NCBI GenBank assembly: GCA_037447655.1
Contig: JBBHKE010002863.1
Location: 1-64,000 of the forward strand
Direction of reading: 5' to 3'
DNA from: Zygnema cylindricum
Lineage: Eukaryota > Streptophyta > Zygnematophyceae > Zygnematales > Zygnemataceae
DNA length: 64,000 nucleotides
Position 1 is the stretch's first letter; every line of letters begins with the position of its first letter. Made by a program: the position numbers and the translations under genes. Positions 56,926-64,000 of the stretch are shown here, piece after piece. The notes beneath the pieces were generated by a model, which had not been told where the DNA came from, did no database searches, and saw nothing but the letters and a program-made list of their open reading frames with translations.

Positions 56926-56991
56926 AAAAAAAACCCTTACTTATGCACATGGGGACATACCCTAAGTTTTAAGCTTATGTTTCCGAACATG

Positions 56992-57959
56992 TGTTGAAAA
57001 GAGAGGTATTTTGTAAACTTTCTTGTGACCTTATTGCAGCCCTCATACTTGTCATAGTCACTAAAGACCTGCAGGCAGCCAGGGCTGCCCGTTGCAGCTA
57101 AAAGAGATAGGCAGATCATAAGTACAGTTTTTCTGTAAAATATAGACTGTCGTTAATGGGACTTGGTCAAGTGACCTCCGGAAGACCGCCATACGGTCTG
57201 GCCGTCCGCCTTATCCGGTAAGTCTTAAAGAAACCGATAGATGTATAAGGCGCGATATTTATTAAAAGTCATACAGCATCGGACATTCCATTTAACTCAT
57301 TAGGGGATGATTTATGCATGGAAACATACTGGTCCGCACGAAATCGGGACCGCACGAAATATACGAATAGACATTTAATTTCGACGGACGAAATCAAATG
57401 TCCGGATCTGATCGAACAGCTCACAGTGGAGCCGGATGCCGGAATACACGTTTGGCGGTTTGCGGACCAGATGTCGGTGGACGACACGTGGCAATATATG
57501 GTTGGACAGCGGATATCACTGGAGGAGCAACTACGGCTCCGGAATTGACACGCGTCAGCGGAACGGCCATGCCGTACTATGGCCGTACAAAGAGTACAGC
57601 GATACCTGTACCTTCTTGTACTTTACAGTCCTGTGATAGGTCGAAGTACCTTAGTAATAAGCTTAGAGTTGTAGCTTGGGACTTAGAATATTTTTGGTTT
57701 TCCAGCCTCTCTCCCAGAGTGCACTAGTATTTATAGACCAACTTTGGCCAGCCATAACTTAAAGCTCAAGGGAGCAATTTCAGCGATTCTTTTTGCAGCG
57801 GACTCAGGGGAGTCTAGGCTACATAGGGGTGTAGTCAGTCAGAGTTTTTGCGTCCCAAGGTGGGACTTATTCATTGTCAAAGTCAAAAGTGCATATACTA
57901 TCTTAGAGTCTTCACATAAGCTTGACATTCTGTGTACCAATGGAGGTCACACAATTACA
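56992..57959 (+). mobile_element. Solo LTR, family E
   Basis: TGTTGAAAAGAGAGG…CACACAATTACA with a perfect ACATG duplication (56987-56991, 57960-57964) and no element body, so it arose by recombination between LTRs. It holds the hairpin GGACTCAGGGGAGTC (57800-57814) after gattctttttgc, and an antisense tRNA-like A-box region near 57210-57226. It matches 2516-3517 in inverse orientation. Confidence 0.88.
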
Positions 57960-58091
57960 ACATGGGAAACAGCGTGCGAAATAACGTGCGAAGTATCGTG
58001 TGAAAATAAAATTCAAAGTAAGTGCGAAAAGTTTGTGCAAAGTCCGCACGTTTGATTAAATTTCAAATCTCTCTCCAATGTGGAAAATTTC

Positions 58092-59023
58092 TAGTGTTGT
58101 GTATCGGTAAAAAAGTTATTGCGATAACATCGATACCGATAGCTATTGGTTATCGAACGGTCAGAGGTCCCGATATATAGGTCCGAGACCAACAAATTCC
58201 ATATGGGCGATAACTTTATAAATATATAGTACGCGTATTATACTACCTTATTAAGTTATTATATACTGTATTATACTTTTTACATTATATAGCGTTGAAT
58301 GCCACGTATACGAATCTGTTCTGTAACTATTTAACTGAAAATTATTACGGACAGCGCTGCACATAAAACTTAGACAAATTTGTAAAAAATACTTTATAGT
58401 TCTAAACTATACTACCGAAACGAAAAAAATAAAATATTATGTAAAATTTGTGAATCTAAAAATTTTGAAAAAAAAGACGAACAGGCGTATTGTCGAACAC
58501 ATTTGTCAGACTGCCGCCATTACAGCCACCATATTTTTGAACCTACTATAACCAGGCAACACATATTTGAGGAAAAAATAGTTTTATCTAAAATAGCAAA
58601 AAAATAAAATTATTTATTTATTCATTCTAATGGATTATTAGGAAATTGTAGGAGGAGAGGAGGATGGGACACAGGAGGAGGAAGGGTATGGGAGCGTGGA
58701 ACCCAAGTAAAACCCCCTTAAATTATGAATAATCAAGGAAAAACGCGTTTTTTTACTAGAATCGGGGGGAAGGGGGTCTGCAGCGCGTCTGACGAATATG
58801 ACGTACAGTTGAATGTAATGGCCGTATATTTATCTGTACGGTCCGTACATATATCGCCGATAGTTATCGATATCGGTGTTATCGCCGATTAATACCGATA
58901 AATATCGGTTATTTATTGGCTATAATACCGACAACGATATATCGTACCAATATATCGATTATCGGGTGCCCAAAAAAAGGTCCATATCGGTTATCGGCAA
59001 ATCCTTACCGATACACAACACTA
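58092..59023. mobile_element. hAT-like non-autonomous transposon, copy 3
   Basis: Perfect terminal repeats TAGTGTTGTGTATCGGTAA at both ends and a perfect 8-bp duplication AAAATTTC (58084-58091, 59024-59031). Subterminal TATCGGT/ACCGATA repeats occur as in copy 1. No transposase is encoded. It ends about 290 bp before the SEN54 start codon. Confidence 0.9.
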
Positions 59024-59203
59024 AAAATTTCAGCTTTTTAACGCCCGCACGATATTCTGATTTCGTACTATTCTATGTACGAAAATATCGCACTTTTCGA
59101 ATATTATATTTTAAACGCACGCGTGCCAATGAATTCAAATTTCACTTTGTCGATTTATCCATTTTTTCGTACACAACTTCATGATAATGTGCCACGTCAT
59201 TGA

Positions 59204-59252
59204 TGACGTCAGCGGCTGACTAAAGTCGTGCCTGGAGTAGCTGCCACGTGGC
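59204..59252. promoter_or_regulatory. ACGT-core palindromes upstream of SEN54
   Basis: TGACGTCA (59204-59211, C-box/CRE type) and GCCACGTGGC (59243-59252, G-box) lie 60-110 bp before the proposed start codon, with gccacgtcat beside them. In plants such palindromes are bound by bZIP and bHLH factors. Their crowding just upstream of the gene suggests a compact promoter; this is inference. Confidence 0.55.
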
Positions 59253-59314
59253 GCGTCACGGAAATTGTACGGAAATTTGGAACTTCCAGGCGGCATGTGA
59301 TGATCTGTACGGAT

Positions 59315-59651
59315 ATGGAAGAAGCTGGATTTGGAAGGTGTTAAGATTTTATTTTATTTTATTTTATTTTATTTATAATTTTATTCATTATTATTTTTTT
59401 TTTCTTTTTTTTTATTTTTTTTAATTATTTTTTTTTTCGCGTTTAGATTTTCTGTGGGTTAAAAATTCAAAATTTTTAAAAATTGAGTTTTAAGAAGTAA
59501 AATTTTAAAAACTGGAAAAATAAAATAAAAAAATAATAAAATAAAAGTGGAAAACTTGGAAAAGATTTTATCCTTTTTTTGATAAAAAAATCAAAGTTGC
59601 ATGGTTTGAGAAATTGACGGTCGGGGAAATTCGATTTTTTTTTTTTTTTTT

Positions 59652-59691
<40 letters not shown>

Positions 59692-62600
59692 TACTTCGTT
59701 TTATGTTAGTTCAGGAGTTGAACGTTTTTTTTGAATTATTGGGGTATAAAATTGACCTGGGTTTTTAATTATTTATTTATTTCTATATTTGTTTATTTAT
59801 TTATTTATTTGTTTATTTATTTATTTATTCAAAATCTCTTTTTTAGGGTTGGCGTATTTTAAATGTTATTTTCATTCTTCTCTCTCCCCCATTATTGATT
59901 CTGTTCTTCTATTTTGTTTTTTTTTTTGGTTTCAGTTTTTGTAGAGGAAGGGCTTCCTCTCCCTATCCCTCTCCTCCTCCCTTTTCCTAGCCCTCTCCCC
60001 CTCCTCCCTCTCCCTCTCCCTCTCCCCCTCCCCCTCCCTCTCCCTCTCCCTCTCCCCCTCCCCTCCCCTCTCCCTCTCCCCCTCCCCCTCCCCTCCCCTC
60101 TCCCTCTCCCCCTCCCCTCCCCTCTCCCTCTCCCCCTCCCCTCCGCTCTCCCTCTCCTCCTCCCCTCCCCTCTCCCTCTCCCTCTCCCTCTCCCTCTTCT
60201 ACATTGTTCAAAAGAGGCCCCAAGAAGGATGGTCCCCCATTGATGGAAGTGGGGGAGAAGGAGAAGGGGGAGGAGAGAGAGGAGGAGGGGGAGGAGGAGA
60301 AGGAGGAGGAGGAGGAGAAGGGGGAGGAGGAAGGAAAAGAGAAGGGGAAGGAGAAGAAGGAAAGGAAGGGGCAGGAGGAGGAGGAGGAGGAGGAGGAGGA
60401 GGAGGAGGAGGAGGAGGAGGAGGAGGAGAAGAAGAAGGGGGAGGAGGAGGAGAAGGAGGAGAAAGTGGAGAAGGGAGAGAAGGGGGAGGAGGGAGAGGAG
60501 ATGTTATGTGAGGAGGAATCGGATGATGAGGTGTTGCCACGTGGACAGTTGGAGGAGCTCTATTTGGCCATAAAACGTCCCCGGGTTTTTCTCCGGTAAA
60601 ACCCCAAAAAAAATAAAAAAACCTCAAAAAAGTAGTAAAACCCCAAAAAAGTAATAAAACCCCCAAAAAGTAATAAAACCCCAAAAAAGTAATAAAACCC
60701 CAAAACGCTAATTAAATCCCTCAAAACATCCCAAAAAAACCTTTTAACAAACTTCAAAGAACCTTTATTAAAACCCCAAAAGAAATGTTTAATAAAACTC
60801 CAAAAAAACCGTTTGTAAAACCCGGAAACTGTTAATAAATTGTCATTGATTTTTAGTGGATGGAGATTGGACGTTAAGATATTCATAATTTAAAAAAAAG
60901 TAAAATATAGAAATAGGACATTTGAATTTTGAATTTGGAAATTGAAATCTGTAAATTTGTAAATTGGAAATTGGGAATAGAAATTGAAATTGAAAATGGA
61001 AATTGGAATAAAAAAGTGAAATTTGAAATTGAAAGTAGAACTAGAATTGAAACTAGAATTGGGATGGGAATATATAATATATATATATATATATATATTC
61101 AAAATTGAAAATGAAAATCGAATTTAGAAATTGGCTTGAAAAAGTGAAAGCTGGTATTAAAATTGATCTAATATTGAAATTTGAATTTGAAAATTGGGAA
61201 TAAAAAATTGAAAATTGGAAAAAGTTTTGGAGATTGGAAATTGAAATTGAAAGTTGAAATCCAAAATTGAAAGTTGAAATCCAAAATTGAAACTTGAAAA
61301 TGGAAATTGTAAACAGAAATTTGAAATGGATTTGGAAAATAAAATTTGTCGATAAATTTCGAAGCGATTCATCGATGCATCAAAAACGAATCAAAATATT
61401 ATAATCGAAATCGTGGAGAAATAATCTATTCAATTTTATTATGGTTGAGATTGTGAAAAAATTATAAATTTGATTTTGAAAATCGAAGCGTGAATCGAAA
61501 AGTGAATGATCATGAGTATGTTAAGTGTTCAATTTTGGATTGAAATAGGGAGGGAGGAATGAGGGGCGGGAGGGAGGGAGGGAGCGAGGGAGGGTTGGAG
61601 AGAGGGAAGGAGGGAGGGAGGGAGGGAGGTAGGGTGGGTGGGAGGGAGGGAGGGAGGGTGAGAGAGTGGGGAAGAGAGAGAGAGAGAAGACCAGATTGTG
61701 GTTTTAATTGCAATTAAATTGTATGAAGATTGGTGATTAAAATTATGATAAAAAATTGTGATTAAGAAATTGTGAATAAAATCTATTTTGGGGAGGAAAT
61801 AAGTTTTAGAAAAACAAGTTTTTTTAATAGAAGTTTTTATTACAGAACTTTTTTTTATGCAATTGTTTTCTGTTTTTTTTACAGAAAAGAAGTCTCGGTG
61901 GCAATTTGGCGACCGAATGAAAATTTCGCGGAAACTGTTAAAAAAAAAGGAAAAATTTGGACGACGACGGGATTTGTTCGATCGTCAAAAACTTTTTGCC
62001 ACGTGGAAGAAGCAATGTACGTTTTTTTTTTGTCCTTTTCCTTGATATGATAAATCGAGGGTTTCTTTTTTCCTTTTTTTGGCCTTTTTATTTTCTGCTC
62101 CCTGCTTCCCTCCCTCCCTCCCTCCGTCCCTCTCCCCTCCTCCATCTTGTGATCACCTCCATCTTCATTGTTTTATTTCCACAAACAAAATAAATTGGTA
62201 GAAAGAGGATCCTTTTTTTATTAAATTGAAGGAAATAATCACATAACGTCGCTTTTTTTTTTAATCTTCAAAATAAGAATATAATTCCTTATTTACAATG
62301 GAAAAAAGGAAAACTCTAAATGCTAAATTCCTGTTAGAAAAAAGGCATAAATGCTGCATTTTCACCCTCGATAAAAAATCTTTTAACTTTTGACTTTCGC
62401 TGAAACAAAATTGAAGCTTAAATAGGTTTTTATAACGTCAAAATAACATAAAGTAGTGTGCAAATGTTTTATTTACAGATATTTGGTCGAGAGAGGATCT
62501 CTTGTTTTGATTGGAGAAGAAAATATCGAAGGAAAGAGAAATATCGAGAGAGAAAAAAGTATCGAGGGAGAAAAAAGTATTGAAGAAAAACAAAGTATCC

Positions 62601-63840
62601 AAGGAAGATTAAATATTGATGGAGAAAAAAGTATCGAGGGAGAAAAAACTATCGAGGGAGAAAAAAATATCGAAGGAGAAAAACATACCGAAGGAAGAAA
62701 ACATATCGAAGGAGAAAGAAATATCGAAAGAAATAATCGTAATTTTTTTGTTCAAGAAATGTGTTCTCTCCTCGATTCGCCAGAAAAAGATATCAAAGGA
62801 AGAAAAACAATTGAAGAAAAAGAAAACATCGAAGGAAATAATCATTTTTTTTCGGTTCAAGAAGCGTATTCTCTCCTCGATTTGCCAGGTGTCGATTGTT
62901 CATGGGAGGAATATTTTACTTATGCCCATTTACGGCGATTGGGGTATATCGTTGGGAGACATAAATTAAAATGGTCTTTAAAAGAACTCAAGAAGAAACC
63001 CCAAAAAAACAATTCTCCAAAAGATGATTCCTTACAAGATACATCTTTCCTCCCTCCCTCTATTTCTCCCTCTCCTCTCCTTTCCGGACGAGAGAGAGAA
63101 GAGTGGGTGAGGGAGGAGAGGGAGGAGAGGGAGGGGAGAGAGGGCAGCAAGGGGAGGAAGGAGAGAGAGGAGAGAGAGGAGCGAGAGGAGAGGCAGGAGA
63201 AAGAGGAAAGGGAGGAGAGGGAGGAGAGGGAGGTGAGGGAGGAGAGGGAGGAGAGGGAGGAGAGGGAGGAGAGGGAGGAGAGGCAGGAGAGGGAGGAGAG
63301 AGAGGAGAGAGAGGAGCGAGAGGACTGGGAAGAGAGGAAGGAGAGAGAGGAGAGGGAAGAGAGGGAGGGGATAGAGGAGGCACAGGAGAGGATAGAGGGA
63401 GAAAGGAATAAAGGGATAGATTTACTTTCGGATAATTTGAATAACCTCAAACTTTTTCCAAAAAAAAAGATGTCAGATTGTACGGAAAGTCATAAAGAGT
63501 TAAATGAAAAAGTTATAAATAATCTAAACTTATCTCACGATACTCTAAATCTAAATGATTTTTTAAACCTCGAAACAGTTTCAAATCCTGAAAAAGTTTC
63601 GAATCTCGAAAAAGTTTCAAATCTCGAAAAAACGGTTAGATCTCGTCAACAACCCTTCCCTCCACCCCTTTGCCCACCTTTTCCCGCAAATCCCGTAAAT
63701 GCGAAAGGACGACGATATGATTTCGAAGGAGAAAAAGACAAAAAAGACAATCTTCGACTTATGTTCGATGTTTTTCGACCAAATAAATGTTTTAAAAAAA
63801 CTGACCCAGGTCCTCCTCTTTTCTCCCTCTGTATAGCAAG
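59315..63840 (+). CDS. SEN54: tRNA-splicing endonuclease subunit SEN54, 3' end beyond window
   Basis: Proposed exons: 59315-59337, 60215-60595, 61885-62016, 62479-63840; all junctions are phase 2, donors GTGTTA, GTAAAA, GTACGT, GTATGG, about 632 codons so far. Joined motifs match the family: [40 protein letters not shown], then across an intron [43 protein letters not shown], and near residue 607 [22 protein letters not shown]54 is a non-catalytic subunit of the SEN2-SEN34-SEN15-SEN54 complex that cuts introns from pre-tRNAs. Unusual are an acidic Glu/Lys tract (about residues 20-105), E-G-E-K-x-I repeats (about 190-263), a Glu/Arg tract (about 385-487) and a duplicated VQE module. Exon 1 is the least certain; exons 3-4 are firm. 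The last part of the C-terminal domain lies past 64000. Confidence 0.88.
59635..59690 (+). repeat. Poly(T) tract in SEN54 intron 1
   Basis: About 55 T interrupted by one G, preceded by ttttattttattttatt-type runs from 59345. It is low-complexity intron DNA and its exact length may be an assembly estimate. Confidence 0.9.
59952..60203 (+). repeat. Pyrimidine minisatellite at the intron 1 3' end
   Basis: About 250 bp of CCCTCT/CCCCTCC repeats on the sense strand, directly before the proposed acceptor (AAAAG, 60210-60214). It would serve as a greatly extended polypyrimidine tract. It is complementary to the purine-rich coding repeats at about 60250-60520. Confidence 0.9.
60248..60515 (+). repeat. 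Coding purine repeat in SEN54 exon 2
   Basis: GGAGGAGAAG-type repeats translate to Glu, Lys and Gly only, for example [11 protein letters not shown] and a long run of Glu. This is expansion of a simple repeat inside the reading frame. Confidence 0.9.
60596..61884 (+). other. SEN54 intron 2, rich in simple repeats
   Basis: Begins GTAAAA and ends TTTACAG. It holds an A-rich array of aaaccccaaaaaagtaata units (60600-60700), degenerate gaaattgaaattgg repeats (60900-61340), an AT run (61071-61098) and a ggga/gaga purine block (61547-61690). No gene is seen inside. Confidence 0.75.
62017..62478 (+). other. SEN54 intron 3
   Basis: GTACGT…TTTACAG. The splice restores the family motif EEA-[IL]-YLVERG across the junction, which is strong evidence for the exact boundaries. 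It contains a pyrimidine block (62106-62145). Confidence 0.85.
62512..62730 (+). repeat. 18-bp coding repeat in SEN54 exon 4
   Basis: About a dozen degenerate copies of an 18-bp unit (aaaagtatcgagggagaa) encode the hexapeptide E-G-E-K-x-I. They separate the N-terminal YLVERGSL strand from the helical domain that directly follows it in relatives. Confidence 0.85.
62731..62890 (+). repeat. In-frame 105-bp duplication in SEN54 exon 4
   Basis: aaataatcgtaattttttt (62731) and aaataatcattttttttc (62836) each lead into a VQE…SLLD.P coding block. The second continues into the conserved domain and the first does not, so copy 1 is a partial duplicate, 35 codons upstream. Confidence 0.8.
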
Positions 63841-64000
63841 GTATGGTAACCAATTTCTATCATAATTTTTTTTTTTTTTTTTTCACTTCAAAATTGAAAA
63901 ACAAAGTCTACTTCGAGACCTACCCTCTCTCCTCCCTCTCTTCTTCGCACCTTCCCTTCTTCCCTCTCTCTTCCCTCTCTCCTTTCCTCCTTCCCTCCCT
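63841..64000 (+). other. Start of SEN54 intron 4, cut by the window end
   Basis: GTATGG donor, poly(T), then ctccct-type pyrimidine repeats to the window end. By family comparison only one or a few short exons of the C-terminal domain should remain downstream. Confidence 0.7.

Noticed and set aside
59914-60243. Leu/Pro-rich frame as an exon or signal-peptide protein
   Set aside because: It is the CCCTCT intron tract read in one frame; the SEN54 frame is closed upstream by TAG at 59988, so this tract is best read as intron 1.
62920-63450. Ser/Leu-rich and Pro/Ser-rich minus-strand frames
   Set aside because: Shadows of the Glu/Arg-coding purine repeat of SEN54 exon 4.

Overview
This is nuclear DNA of a eukaryote, most likely a streptophyte (a plant or a charophyte-grade green alga). 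Two spliced host genes can be rebuilt from the sequence. One, on the minus strand at 33376-37143, is a short plant-type BAP31-like ER membrane protein in four exons. The other, on the plus strand from 59315 past the window end, is SEN54, a subunit of the tRNA-splicing endonuclease; the C-terminal end of its conserved C-terminal segment lies beyond the window. A third host trace is a decayed 5' exon of a ketopantoate hydroxymethyltransferase (panB/KPHMT) at 51120-51340. Introns are GT-AG, and the SEN54 upstream region carries ACGT-core (G-box type) palindromes. I cannot name the species. Two 10-N gaps (22737-22746, 52656-52665) show this is a scaffold.

Nearly everything else is transposable elements, often nested. 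Left block (4040-21172): a minus-strand Copia element holds a Ty3/Gypsy chromovirus (6064-19310), which holds a near-complete plus-strand Copia element (8268-14700, target duplication CGCAG). The chromovirus has lost its integrase catalytic core and carries extra, unrecognised coding sequence after pol. Middle block: an 18-bp minisatellite (23739-25301 and 31624-32262) is split by a minus-strand Copia element (25302-31623). Around the BAP31-like gene are TA-flanked MITEs (37806-40154). Right block (40315-50777): a hAT-like element holds a gag-only LTR element (40527-50546, target duplication GTAAC), which holds a minus-strand Copia element (42211-47945). Then come the panB relic, Copia fragments (51634-56925), a solo LTR (56992-57959, target duplication ACATG) and a hAT-like element with a perfect 8-bp duplication (58092-59023) ending about 290 bp before the SEN54 start codon.

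The most interesting signals concern how these elements use tRNA. All Copia-type elements have, directly after the LTR, a primer-binding site resembling GGTTATGGGCCC. This is complementary to the anticodon arm of initiator tRNA-Met, as in Drosophila copia and yeast Ty5. In most of them the gag frame starts inside the LTR and reads straight through that site, encoding Q-V-M/T-G/S. Four related LTR families also carry an antisense tRNA-like block with A- and B-box-like sequences, and a conserved U5-side hairpin. SEN54 itself is heavily expanded by purine-rich coding repeats, and its first intron ends in a long pyrimidine tract complementary to the purine tract at the start of exon 2.
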